Shown: positions 1 through 9,349 of the stretch, in pieces
Layout of the letters: every line of letters begins with the position of its first letter
Numbering within the stretch: position 1 is the stretch's first letter
From: an uncultured Cetobacterium sp.
GTDB taxonomy: Bacteria; Fusobacteriota; Fusobacteriia; Fusobacteriales; Fusobacteriaceae
Length of the DNA: 33,711 bases
Assembly (NCBI RefSeq): GCF_947039425.1
Contig: NZ_CAMQYW010000005.1
Span: 1-33,711 of the forward strand
Direction of reading: 5' to 3'
The notes under the pieces: generated by a model
Told to the model about the DNA's origin: nothing
The model's input: the letters and a program-made list of their open reading frames with translations, nothing else
Databases searched by the model: none
Position numbers and translations under genes: made by a program

Positions 1-168
1 TGGACACTTTACACATGTTCCTAATTTTTCCTTTGGACACACTCTTTGTTTTAACATTCTTCCTTTATCAATGACTAATACCTTTAACTCTTTATTTTTT
101 TTTATAGCTTCATAGGCTCCAAAAACCCCCGCTTGTCCTCCACCTAAAAAAATAATATCATACATCAT
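1..168 (-). CDS. FAD/NAD(P)-binding oxidoreductase-like protein, partial (N-terminal 56 aa; gene continues beyond position 1)
   Basis: Reverse strand open to the edge: MMYDIIFLGGGQAGVFGAYEAIKKNKELKVLVIDKGRMLKQRVCPKEKLGTCVKCP. GxGxxG dinucleotide-binding motif; CPxxxxGxCxxC motif of FAD-dependent proteins; GGAGGTAGG SD upstream. Confidence 0.7.
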   Translation of the reverse strand, partial: MMYDIIFLGGGQAGVFGAYEAIKKNKELKVLVIDKGRMLKQRVCPKEKLGTCVKCP

Positions 169-182
169 ATTCCTACCTCCGT

Positions 183-659
183 TTACTGTTTGAACCAGTT
201 GACTTTTTCTATATATATTTTATCTGGAAGATTTGGATGAATCTCTCCAGTATTTCCTTTTGAATCATAGTTCCATCCTCCTCTTTCAGTAATATTGCTA
301 AAATCTTGTATATTATAAACTTTATTTGATGCTACAATTGAATTACTTCCATAAGTTTTTGCTAATATTTTTCTGCCATATACATCTGCAAAAGATATCA
401 TCTTTCCATTCTTATCTTTATAATCTAATAAATTTAAATTGTTATTAACTCCATCTTTTGATAAATTAGGATAGGTTCCAGTTAATTGATAATATTTCTC
501 TAACGCTATTCTTATTTCTTTTGTATTTCTTATAGTTTCATCAATTTTATAGGTTCCAGTTAAATCATCTATTCCCCTCATAGCTAATGTTATAAACACA
601 ATAGTCACTATAATATTTATAATCCAATTTAAAAAAACTATTTTTCTATTCTCTCTCAT
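183..659 (-). CDS. Pseudopilin (GspG)-like protein, single N-terminal TM segment, no obvious prepilin peptidase site
   Basis: N-terminal hydrophobic helix, then 'IRIALEKYYQLTGTYPN' and 'GGWNYDSKGNTGEIHPNLP', which resemble the C-terminal part of type II secretion pseudopilins. Confidence 0.6.
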   Translation of the reverse strand: MRENRKIVFLNWIINIIVTIVFITLAMRGIDDLTGTYKIDETIRNTKEIRIALEKYYQLTGTYPNLSKDGVNNNLNLLDYKDKNGKMISFADVYGRKILAKTYGSNSIVASNKVYNIQDFSNITERGGWNYDSKGNTGEIHPNLPDKIYIEKVNWFKQ

Positions 660-670
660 AATAAAACCTC

Positions 671-1786
671 TTATTTTCTTTTTGGTTTTATAAATGCATC
701 TCTTATTATTATCTCTCCATCTTTTGGAGCATAAACTTCAACTGATAATGGTCCTCTTTTTACAGATAACCAACCAAGACCTTTAAATACCAATTCTTCC
801 CCTTGATTTACTGTATATGTTTTTGATTTTTTTTCTATTTTATCAAAAGCATCCTTACATTTTTCACAAGGTGGTGTTAAAAATCCATCTTTTTGTAATA
901 ACTCTTCTGCTTTTTCCATATTTGTTTCATGGAACATAACATCCTTTGAAGCATATAATGAGAATATTGGTGTTAATTCATCATCATTTAATATTCTTAA
1001 CTTTACCATTCCACCCATTAATATAACTCTATCTTTTTGAACTTTAAATGTCTTTCTAGAAATTTCATTCGCTGGAATTAAACTTTGATTACACTCTTGA
1101 CATACAAAATCTGAAAATCTTCCCTCTGGAATTAATCCTGGAGTATCTATTACTGTTATTTTAGTGTAAGGTATCTCTGTTTCAACACTTTTAAGTGTTG
1201 TTCCTGGGAATTTAGAAACAGTTCCTTTTTTAGTTCCTGTTAATTTATTAATTATGCTAGATTTTCCAACATTTGTTGCTCCTAGTATTAATGCCTTTGC
1301 TCCATTTGGATAGAAATGTTTAACTTTTTTTAGTATTCCATTTATTCCATAGCCATTTTTAGAACTTACAATAGCTACATCCAATGGGGAAATCCCCTCT
1401 TCTCCAAGTCTTCCTTTTACCCAATCTGCAACCTCTGAAGGATGTTTCCCATCAGGAATTAAATCTAACTTATTTATTACTATTATTGAATCCGTCTCTC
1501 TTAATATATCTAAAATTTCATCATCAAAAGAACCTTCAAAATCTATAATATCAAATACAGGAAGAGCTACATCTACTCCTACTAAGCTTCTTCTAACTTC
1601 TTCTCTATAATCATCTTTTGTCATTTCTACTGGTAAATATTCACCATAGTTTTTTATTTTAAAACATCTTTGACATAATAAATCTTTAGATTTCCCATCT
1701 AAAACTGATGTTGGTAAATACCCATTTAATTTTGGATTTTCTCCTTGTAATTCTATTCCACAACCTGTACATTTTTTCTTACTCAT
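671..1786 (-). CDS. yqeH: YqeH-like ribosome biogenesis GTPase (circularly permuted)
   Basis: N-terminal zinc finger CxGC...CQRC; permuted G motifs NKLD (G4) before GATNVGKSS (G1) and DTPG (G3). Confidence 0.88.
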   Translation of the reverse strand: MSKKKCTGCGIELQGENPKLNGYLPTSVLDGKSKDLLCQRCFKIKNYGEYLPVEMTKDDYREEVRRSLVGVDVALPVFDIIDFEGSFDDEILDILRETDSIIVINKLDLIPDGKHPSEVADWVKGRLGEEGISPLDVAIVSSKNGYGINGILKKVKHFYPNGAKALILGATNVGKSSIINKLTGTKKGTVSKFPGTTLKSVETEIPYTKITVIDTPGLIPEGRFSDFVCQECNQSLIPANEISRKTFKVQKDRVILMGGMVKLRILNDDELTPIFSLYASKDVMFHETNMEKAEELLQKDGFLTPPCEKCKDAFDKIEKKSKTYTVNQGEELVFKGLGWLSVKRGPLSVEVYAPKDGEIIIRDAFIKPKRK

Positions 1787-1796
1787 AAACTCTCCT

Positions 1797-2696
1797 TTAA
1801 ACGTTACTTATATCTATTAAACTACTTCTTCTTTTTTTCTCAAGTGCATCTATATATATTTTTGTTGATTCTATATTACTGTGTCCTAACAACTTTTGTA
1901 ATTGACTTATTCTCATTCCATGTTCTAACATATGTACTGCAAATGTATGTCTAAAGCTGTGAGGACTTATCTCTTTTGTTATTCCAACTTTCAAAGCATA
2001 TCTGTCTATTAATCTTCTCAGAGATCTATCGCTCAATCTTCCTCCAGAAGCATTAACAAATAAAATCTCTTTTTTATATTTTTGTTTTAATTTATCTTTT
2101 TTTGCATTAACATATCTTTTAAAATATTCTTTTGTTCGTTCACTAAAATAAACTACTCTAGATTTTTTAAAGCTTGTTACAACAACTTCTCTCTCTTCTA
2201 AATCAAATACATCTTCTCCAAGCCCTAAAAGTTCTTGTGATGTTATTCCACTAGAGTACAGCAATTCTAATATTAATCTATCTCTTATTTGATGATAATT
2301 TTTCATTTCAATTCCATCTCTTAGCATATTAATCTCTTTTAAAGACAGAACTTCTGGTACTCCTTTTTCATAACTAGGAGAAATAATCAATAATGTAGGA
2401 TCTTTTTTTATTTTATTATTTTCTCTTAAATATTTAAAAAACGATCTAAAAGATGATATCTTTCTATTTATAGATCTTTTTCCTACGTTCTCTTTTTGAA
2501 GTTCTATAAAAAACTCTCTAAATGTAAATGTATTAATGTCTTTTAATTCATTTAAATCTTTAGATTTTAAAATATAATCATTAAATTTTACTAAATCTAT
2601 TCTCAATGATTTAATTGTATTTAAACTTTTACCTTCTGCAAATTCACAATAATATAAAAAATTCTTTATTTCTGTTCCTAAGTTAAGGGCACCCAT
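1797..2696 (-). CDS. Tyrosine recombinase, XerC/XerD-like
   Basis: SAM-like N-terminal domain; HSFRH...LLGHSNIESTKIYI catalytic block; located next to trmFO-topA-dprA; AAGGAG SD upstream of the ATG. Confidence 0.85.
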   Translation of the reverse strand: MGALNLGTEIKNFLYYCEFAEGKSLNTIKSLRIDLVKFNDYILKSKDLNELKDINTFTFREFFIELQKENVGKRSINRKISSFRSFFKYLRENNKIKKDPTLLIISPSYEKGVPEVLSLKEINMLRDGIEMKNYHQIRDRLILELLYSSGITSQELLGLGEDVFDLEEREVVVTSFKKSRVVYFSERTKEYFKRYVNAKKDKLKQKYKKEILFVNASGGRLSDRSLRRLIDRYALKVGITKEISPHSFRHTFAVHMLEHGMRISQLQKLLGHSNIESTKIYIDALEKKRRSSLIDISNV

Positions 2697-2710
2697 TAAT
2701 TATACTCCTT

Positions 2711-4030
2711 TTAGTTCATATCTTCAGATAATTTTTCTTCTAGATATTCTAAAGCTATAGTCGAAATTTTATTATACTTTTCTTTCTTATCTCTAATTCT
2801 CTCATCAAGAGATTTTATAACTCCAAAATTTGGACCCATTGGTTGAAAATTCTTTTTCTCTTCTGTTATATATTTTATAATAGCACCTATAGAACTTCTA
2901 TCATCTAATATTAGTGGTTTTTTATTTTCAAACTTTCTAATAATATTTATAGCAGCTACTAATCCTGTTGCCATTGCACAAACATATCCTTCTCCACCAG
3001 TTATTTGCCCTGCAAAATATATATCTTTATTTTTCTTTAGATTTAATTCAGGTGTCAAAAGTTTTGTAGAATCTATAAATGTATTTCTATGCATAACTCC
3101 ATATCTTACAAACTCCGCATTTTCTAATCCTGGAATCATAGAGAATATTCTTTTTTGTTCTCCAAATTTCAAGTTAGTTTGGAATCCAACTAAATTATAT
3201 AATTTTCCATCTTTATCATCTTGTCTTAGTTGTACTACTGCATGATCCCATTTATCTCCTTCAGTTTTTGGATTTACAAGACCTTTCGGTTTTAGTGGTC
3301 CAAATAATAAAGTTTTTATTCCTCTTTGAGCTATTCTTTCCACAGGCATACATGCTTCAAACAATTTTTCCTCTTCAAATTGTTTTAAAGGTACTCTTTC
3401 CCCTGTAATTAGTGCATTATAGAAAGTTTCATATTCCTCTTGATTCATAGGACAATTTATATACTCTCCATCACCTTTTCCATATCTTGACTGATAATAA
3501 ACCTTATCTTGATCAATTGATTCTAATGTCACGATTGGTGCTGCTGCGTCGTAAAAATAAAGATATTCTTGGTCTAACATTTTCATTATATCTTTTGATA
3601 AAGCTTCTGATGTTAAAGGCCCACTTGCCACTAAAACAACTTTATCTTTAGGAATCTCTTTTAGCTCTTCATTTATAATCTCTATATTTTCCATAGCTTT
3701 TAACTTTTCAGTTATTATTTCTGAAAATCCTTCTCTGTCAACTGCTAATGCTTGTCCTGCAGGAACCTTAGTTTGATCTGCCACTTCAATTAGTAAAGAT
3801 CCCATTCTTCTCAATTCCTCTTTCATTAGTCCAGAAGCATTTCCTAAATGATCTCCTCCTAAAGAATTACTACAAACTAGCTCTGCAAATTTTTCGCTTT
3901 TATGAGCTTCTGTACTTACCTTCGGTCTCATTTCATATAATTTAACTTTAATTCCATGTTTTGCCAATTGGTATGCAGCTTCTGATCCAGCAAGTCCTGC
4001 TCCGATTACTATTACTTCTTTATCTATCAT
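2711..4030 (-). CDS. trmFO: Methylenetetrahydrofolate--tRNA-(uracil-5-)-methyltransferase TrmFO
   Basis: MIDKEVIVIGAGLAGSEAAYQLAKHGIKVKLYEMRP, CSNSLGG, and GQITGGEGYVCAMATGL motifs. Confidence 0.96.
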   Translation of the reverse strand: MIDKEVIVIGAGLAGSEAAYQLAKHGIKVKLYEMRPKVSTEAHKSEKFAELVCSNSLGGDHLGNASGLMKEELRRMGSLLIEVADQTKVPAGQALAVDREGFSEIITEKLKAMENIEIINEELKEIPKDKVVLVASGPLTSEALSKDIMKMLDQEYLYFYDAAAPIVTLESIDQDKVYYQSRYGKGDGEYINCPMNQEEYETFYNALITGERVPLKQFEEEKLFEACMPVERIAQRGIKTLLFGPLKPKGLVNPKTEGDKWDHAVVQLRQDDKDGKLYNLVGFQTNLKFGEQKRIFSMIPGLENAEFVRYGVMHRNTFIDSTKLLTPELNLKKNKDIYFAGQITGGEGYVCAMATGLVAAINIIRKFENKKPLILDDRSSIGAIIKYITEEKKNFQPMGPNFGVIKSLDERIRDKKEKYNKISTIALEYLEEKLSEDMN

Positions 4031-4057
4031 CTATTCTCCTTTATTATAACATATAAA

Positions 4058-4081
4058 AGTCTCGCCTAAAAAGGCGAGTCT
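4058..4081 (-). terminator. Stem-loop just downstream of topA
   Basis: CTCGCC-TAAAAA-GGCGAG; on the minus strand the stem is followed by a T-rich stretch (ACTTTTATAT), immediately 3' of the topA stop. Confidence 0.7.
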
Positions 4082-4083
4082 CT

Positions 4084-6345
4084 TTAGTCTTTTTTATCTA
4101 ATTTTTTTATATTCTTACATTCTGGATACCCTGTACAAGCTAAGAATTTACCCCATCTACCTCTTCCGATTTTAAATGGTTTTCCACACTTTTCACAGTT
4201 CCCAGCATTTTTTAAAATCTCTTCCTCTTCTTTTTGTAACTTATCCATTATCCATTTTAATTGAACAATTCCATCTTTTTCCTCTATTTGATTATTCATC
4301 AACATTTTTTTTACTTCTCCAGGAAGAGATAATCTTTCGTTATCCTCTTTAAAGTTTTCACTTTCCAAATAACTCCCAAATCTTCCTAACTTTAGTAAAA
4401 GTTTACTTCCATTTTCAAGAGTCACATCTGTAGGTTTTCCTAATTTGATCCTCATTTGTTCCTCTACTAATGCTTTTACAGTTATTATCCCTTTTTTTAC
4501 ATCTTCAAGTGGTATATTAATACCTTTTAATGAATATTTTTCTTTACAATTTTCATCATCAGGACATGCTAAATATCTACCAAATCTACCATTTTTCATA
4601 ACCATAAACCCTTTTCCACAAGGACAAGGCATATCTGAAGTTATTATTCTATTTGATTCCTCTTCAACTTTAGCTTTATATTTAACAAGATCTTTAGAAA
4701 GTTTAGAATAAAAACCATCTAAAACTTCTACTAATTCTTTTTTCTTCTCTTCAAGTTCATCTAAATCATTTTCTAAAGATGCTGTAAATTTTACATCCAT
4801 AATATCTTTAAAATTATTTTCTAATATATTCTTTACTTCATATCCAAGTTCAGTAGGTACAAAACTTTTCCCTTCTAAATTTACATACTCTCTTTTTTTC
4901 AACGTTTCTATTATTGATGCATATGTTGATGGTCTTCCTATTCCTTCCGCTTCTAACTTTTTAACAAGGGAAGATTCTGTTAGTCTTGCAGGTGGTTTAG
5001 TCCAGTCCTCTTTTATAGTTAATTTTTTTAATTTTAACTTATCTCCCTCTAAAATATTAGGAAAATCTCCAAGTGGAAGCTCCTCTTCATCTTTAAATAC
5101 TTTATAATATCCATCAAATAATATTTTATTTAAAACTCCTCTAAATTGGAAGTCATCTTTTTCTACAATTACTTCAAATTGTTCATATTCCATTGGAGCA
5201 AGTTGAGATATCATAAATCTATCCCAAATTAATTTATATAATTTATATTGATCTGGTGTTAAGTCTTTCTTTATTTTTTCTGGTGTTAAATATATCTCTG
5301 TTGGTCTTACTGCTTCATGGGCATCTTGTATCTTAGCTGTAGTTTTCTTTACTGTTGCTTTCCCTAAATATTCTTTTCCAAAATTTTCAAGAATATAACT
5401 TTTAGCCATTCCTTTAGCCTCTTCAGATATTCTTGTAGAGTCTGTTCTCATATAAGTAATTAAACCCTTTTGTGTTCCATCTATACTAATTCCTTCATAT
5501 AACCCTTGAGCTACTGACATGGTTTTAGAAGCTGAAAATCCAATATAAGAAGATGATAATTGTTGTAAAGTACTTGTTTTTAATGGCAATGGTGGATTCT
5601 TACTTTTTTTACTTACTTTTGATCCAATTACCTCATACTCTTTTTTCAGTGTCTCTTGAACACCAAAAACTATATTTTCATCGGTAACTCTTTCAAATCT
5701 TTTTTTCTTTATTTTATAAAAAACAAGATTCATTTTATTTTCAAATTCACCTTTTATATCCCAAAACTTTTCAGGAATAAACTCTTTTATTTTATCCTCT
5801 AAATCACATATTAATTTAAGTGCAACTGATTGAACTCTTCCTGCACTTGTATTAGAAGATATTGTTTTCCAAAGTAGTGGACTTATTTCATATCCCACAA
5901 GTCTATCCAATATTCTTCTAGCTTGTTGAGCATTTACTTTACCTAAATCTATTTCTCTTGGATTTTTTATAGCTTCTCTTATTGCTGTATTAGTAATTTC
6001 ATTAAATTCAATTCTATTGGCTTCTCCTTCATTTAATTTTAATGTTTGAGCTATATGCCAAGCTATTGCTTCACCCTCTCTATCTGGGTCAGATGCTAAA
6101 TAAACTTTATCAGATTTCTTTGCCAAATCTTTTAGTGTCTTTATTATATCACCTTTTCCTCTTATTGTTGAGTAACTTGGTTTAAAATTATCTTCAACAT
6201 CCACTCCTATTTTACTTTTTGGTAAATCCCGTACATGCCCAAAAGACGCAGTAACGTGAAAATTTTTACCTAGTATTTTTTCTATAGTTTTCGCTTTTGC
6301 GGGAGATTCTACTATTACTAAATTTTTTTTTGCCACTTTTTTCAC
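4084..6345 (-). CDS. topA: DNA topoisomerase I with C-terminal zinc-ribbon repeats
   Basis: NLVIVESPAKAKTIEKILG, SDPDREGEAIAWH, GLITYMRTDSTRIS, and two C-terminal zinc-finger blocks (CPCGKGF..., CEKCGKPF...). Confidence 0.97.
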   Translation of the reverse strand: MKKVAKKNLVIVESPAKAKTIEKILGKNFHVTASFGHVRDLPKSKIGVDVEDNFKPSYSTIRGKGDIIKTLKDLAKKSDKVYLASDPDREGEAIAWHIAQTLKLNEGEANRIEFNEITNTAIREAIKNPREIDLGKVNAQQARRILDRLVGYEISPLLWKTISSNTSAGRVQSVALKLICDLEDKIKEFIPEKFWDIKGEFENKMNLVFYKIKKKRFERVTDENIVFGVQETLKKEYEVIGSKVSKKSKNPPLPLKTSTLQQLSSSYIGFSASKTMSVAQGLYEGISIDGTQKGLITYMRTDSTRISEEAKGMAKSYILENFGKEYLGKATVKKTTAKIQDAHEAVRPTEIYLTPEKIKKDLTPDQYKLYKLIWDRFMISQLAPMEYEQFEVIVEKDDFQFRGVLNKILFDGYYKVFKDEEELPLGDFPNILEGDKLKLKKLTIKEDWTKPPARLTESSLVKKLEAEGIGRPSTYASIIETLKKREYVNLEGKSFVPTELGYEVKNILENNFKDIMDVKFTASLENDLDELEEKKKELVEVLDGFYSKLSKDLVKYKAKVEEESNRIITSDMPCPCGKGFMVMKNGRFGRYLACPDDENCKEKYSLKGINIPLEDVKKGIITVKALVEEQMRIKLGKPTDVTLENGSKLLLKLGRFGSYLESENFKEDNERLSLPGEVKKMLMNNQIEEKDGIVQLKWIMDKLQKEEEEILKNAGNCEKCGKPFKIGRGRWGKFLACTGYPECKNIKKLDKKD

Positions 6346-6401
6346 CCCTAAGATTATCTCTATTTTATATTATTCGTTTTTAATTATATTAGAAAATGAT
6401 A

Positions 6402-6425
6402 AAAAAATCAACTTTCCTTGATTTT
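6402..6425 (-). terminator. AT-rich stem-loop between dprA and topA
   Basis: AAAAATCAA-CTTTCC-TTGATTTTT just 3' of the dprA stop on the minus strand. Confidence 0.45.
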
Positions 6426-6432
6426 TCAAGTA

Positions 6433-7500
6433 TTAATTCTTTCTTATATAACATCCTCCTGGCAAACTTTGAATAAAGCCTTCTAGCTCTAACTCCATCA
6501 AATAACTAAGTAACTCACCTGTTGATAAATTAATTTCACTCTTTATTTCTTCTAAATTCATCTTTGTCTTTAAAATGTTAAAAATTTTATTTTTTTTACC
6601 TAAAGGTAGTTTTTTTTCATTTTCTAACTTATTTTTCTGTTCCCAACCATATTCTAATAAAATATCTTCACCAGTTAATATTAATTTTGCTTTTGAATCT
6701 CTAATTAAATTATTGCACCCTTTAGACATAGGAGAAAAAATATCTCCTGGAATAGCAAATATATCCCTTCCTTCATCTAAAGAGAATTCAGTAGTAATTA
6801 AACTTCCACCTTTTAATGGACTCTCTACAATTAAAATACCTTTTGATATTCCAGATATAATTCTATTTCTTATTGGAAAATTATATGGTTTAGGTTTTGT
6901 TCCCAATGGAAATTCAGAAATCACTAAACCTTTTTTTTCTATCTCTAATCTTTCTTTTTTATTTACTTCTGGATAAAATATATCTATTCCACAACCTAAA
7001 ACAGCAATTGTATTTCCATTAACTTTTAAAGTTTCTTTATGAGCTATTATATCTATTCCCATAGCTAAACCACTAACAATTGTTATATCCGCACTTAATA
7101 AGTCTTTTATTATTTTCTTAAGAGCATTTTCTCCATATTTTGTGTTTCTTCTTGTCCCTACAACAGATAAAATCTTTTCACTTTTTAATAATTTTATATC
7201 TCCTTTAAAAAATAAAAATAATGGAGGTTTTGATATTTTTCTCAATAATTCAGGATACTCCTTATCATTTAAACATATTAATCCTATGCTTTCCTCTTTC
7301 ATATATATTTTTAATTTTTCATACTCTTTTAAATCTTTTTTCGAATTTTGTATTAAATTAAAATCTCTATCACATTTTAAAATAGTTTTTAATTTATAGG
7401 AACTTTCATTTAATAACTCATTATACTCTTTATATATTCCCATTAAAAATCTTATTCTACTACTTTTTAATCCTGATACTTTTAATCTATACCATTCCAT
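6433..7500 (-). CDS. dprA: DNA-processing protein DprA
   Basis: SVVGTRRNTKYGENA, SGLAMGIDIIAHKETL, VLGCGID..YP, RNRIISGIS motifs of the DprA Rossmann fold. Confidence 0.94.
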   Translation of the reverse strand: MEWYRLKVSGLKSSRIRFLMGIYKEYNELLNESSYKLKTILKCDRDFNLIQNSKKDLKEYEKLKIYMKEESIGLICLNDKEYPELLRKISKPPLFLFFKGDIKLLKSEKILSVVGTRRNTKYGENALKKIIKDLLSADITIVSGLAMGIDIIAHKETLKVNGNTIAVLGCGIDIFYPEVNKKERLEIEKKGLVISEFPLGTKPKPYNFPIRNRIISGISKGILIVESPLKGGSLITTEFSLDEGRDIFAIPGDIFSPMSKGCNNLIRDSKAKLILTGEDILLEYGWEQKNKLENEKKLPLGKKNKIFNILKTKMNLEEIKSEINLSTGELLSYLMELELEGFIQSLPGGCYIRKN

Positions 7501-7513
7501 TTAACCTCCATAC

Positions 7514-8137
7514 TTATCGTGCATAAGTTGATGTTAACATTGTGCTAATCTCTTTTGATTGAGGAAATTTTCTTCTTCCATCTTGTAAAATTTCTCTCGC
7601 CATATTAATATTTTTTTCTGCTAAATAAATATCACCAAGAGCTAAATATCCTTCTAATTTTGGAGTATAATTCATATATACTTGAATATCATCTATTGCC
7701 TTATTGTATCTTCCAATATCTCTATAAGCTAATCCTCTTCCAAAGTATGCCTCTTGCATTGTTGGATCTAAACTAATTGCTACACTATAAAAATCTATTG
7801 CCTTTTCATAATCACCAATTATTCTATATGAGGTTCCTGCTCCAAATAAATTTCTTGCACTATTTATATTTGAACTAAATATTTGCCCTGCTCTTTCATA
7901 TTTTCTTTCTTTAAAATATTGATCTCCCAAATAAAAAACCTCACTTTCATTTGAGCTTATAGACACTAAATAGTTTTTAAAATAATCTTCATATTCTTTT
8001 AATATAACAGCTGTTTCATCTCTATCCTTAGAGTTTGTAATCTCTGTTTCATATATTTTTATTTGTTCTGGCCTTTGGTCAATTCCCATAGCTAAAGAAC
8101 TAAGTAATATACATATTACTAATATAAATTTTTTCAT
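7514..8137 (-). CDS. Secreted/periplasmic TPR-repeat protein
   Basis: N-terminal signal-like peptide MKKFILVICILLSSLAMG; several TPR motifs; 4-nt overlap with the xseA stop. Confidence 0.75.
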   Translation of the reverse strand: MKKFILVICILLSSLAMGIDQRPEQIKIYETEITNSKDRDETAVILKEYEDYFKNYLVSISSNESEVFYLGDQYFKERKYERAGQIFSSNINSARNLFGAGTSYRIIGDYEKAIDFYSVAISLDPTMQEAYFGRGLAYRDIGRYNKAIDDIQVYMNYTPKLEGYLALGDIYLAEKNINMAREILQDGRRKFPQSKEISTMLTSTYAR

Positions 8138-9339
8138 ACTTTTGTTATCTCCTTTACTTCACTAATAATTTTACCTGATTTTAAAATATTTTCTATTTCA
8201 TCTCCTACTTTAACTTGGGAAGAATCTTTTAAAATTTGACCATTTATTTTAGTTATACTATAACCTCTTTTTAATATTTCCATTGGATTTAAAGAGATAG
8301 CTTTTTCTACTTTTATATCTAGCATATGTTCATAATTTTTTAGTATCTTCCCCATTATATTTTCTATTTTTTCTTCTCTCTTCATTAATTCATAATTTTT
8401 CTCTTCAATTATATTCTTAAAGTTTTTTAATATATAGTTTTTCTTAAAATTATTTATTTTTTCTTCTTTTTGAAGAAGCGTTCTTTTTAATTCTTTTTCC
8501 AAATATATTTTTTTATCCTCTAGTTTTTTTTCAATCTCTTTTTTTACAGGAATACAAATCTCTATTGCTTGAGTTGGAGTTGCAGCTCTTACATCACCTA
8601 CTAAGTCACTTAATAAATTATCTATTTCATGACCCACTGCTGATATTATTGGTTTTTTACTATTAAAAAATGCTCTAGCTACACACTCTTCATTAAATGC
8701 CCACAAATCCTCAACACTTCCCCCTCCACGACCTGCTATAATCAAATCTATTTCAGGAATTTTGTTAAGTGTTTCAATTCCTTTTACAATCTCCTCTTTT
8801 GCCCCAATCCCTTGAACTTTTGCAGAATATATATATATATTTATATTTTCAAATCTTTTTCTTGTAGTATTTATAATATCATGAAATGCAGCTCCTGTAT
8901 ATGCTGTAACAACACCTATATTTTGAGGATATTTTGGAAGTTGTTGTTTATATAGCATTGAAAATAGACCCTCTTTTTCAAGTTTTTCTTTTATTTTTTC
9001 TAACTTAGCATACATCTCTCCAAGTTTATCCTCTTTTTCTATATGTCTTACTAAAACTTGAAAGTCTCCACGGTTTTCATAAAATCCAACATCACCAAAT
9101 ATTTTTACTGAATCTCCCTCTTTTAAAGTTTCAGATATCTTCTTATATTTATAATTAAAAGCTGCACATTTTATCTGGCTCTTACTATCCTTTAGTGTAA
9201 AGTATAGGTGTCCGCTTTTATAATAAGTTACAGAAGATAACTCCCCCTTTAAAAAAAACTCTTGAAAATATTCATTATTTTCAATAAATCCTTTTACCAT
9301 CTTATTAAACTGTGTTACTGTATATATTCTCTCTTCCAT
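8134..9339 (-). CDS. xseA: Exodeoxyribonuclease VII large subunit
   Basis: N-terminal OB fold (FFLKGELSSVTYYKSGHLYFTLKDSKSQIKCAAF) and IIAGRGGGSVEDLWAFNEE / ISAVGHEIDN motifs. Confidence 0.95.
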   Translation of the reverse strand: MEERIYTVTQFNKMVKGFIENNEYFQEFFLKGELSSVTYYKSGHLYFTLKDSKSQIKCAAFNYKYKKISETLKEGDSVKIFGDVGFYENRGDFQVLVRHIEKEDKLGEMYAKLEKIKEKLEKEGLFSMLYKQQLPKYPQNIGVVTAYTGAAFHDIINTTRKRFENINIYIYSAKVQGIGAKEEIVKGIETLNKIPEIDLIIAGRGGGSVEDLWAFNEECVARAFFNSKKPIISAVGHEIDNLLSDLVGDVRAATPTQAIEICIPVKKEIEKKLEDKKIYLEKELKRTLLQKEEKINNFKKNYILKNFKNIIEEKNYELMKREEKIENIMGKILKNYEHMLDIKVEKAISLNPMEILKRGYSITKINGQILKDSSQVKVGDEIENILKSGKIISEVKEITKV

Positions 9340-9349
9340 ACATAGCTCC

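Noticed and set aside
4445-4711. Plus-strand ORF of 88 aa (and similar antisense ORFs at 6575-6976, 7142-7399, 10366-11193, 17229-18035, 18658-19029, 21549-21800, 26755-26979)
   Set aside because: Each lies opposite a well-supported minus-strand gene and has low-complexity Leu/Phe/Ser/Ile-rich translations typical of antisense AT-rich coding DNA. No recognisable domain or SD.
8826-8841. Short TA-rich alternating tract (atatatatatatttatat) in xseA
   Set aside because: Encodes an ordinary Ile/Tyr stretch (NINIYIYSA) of XseA and is expected at this base composition.
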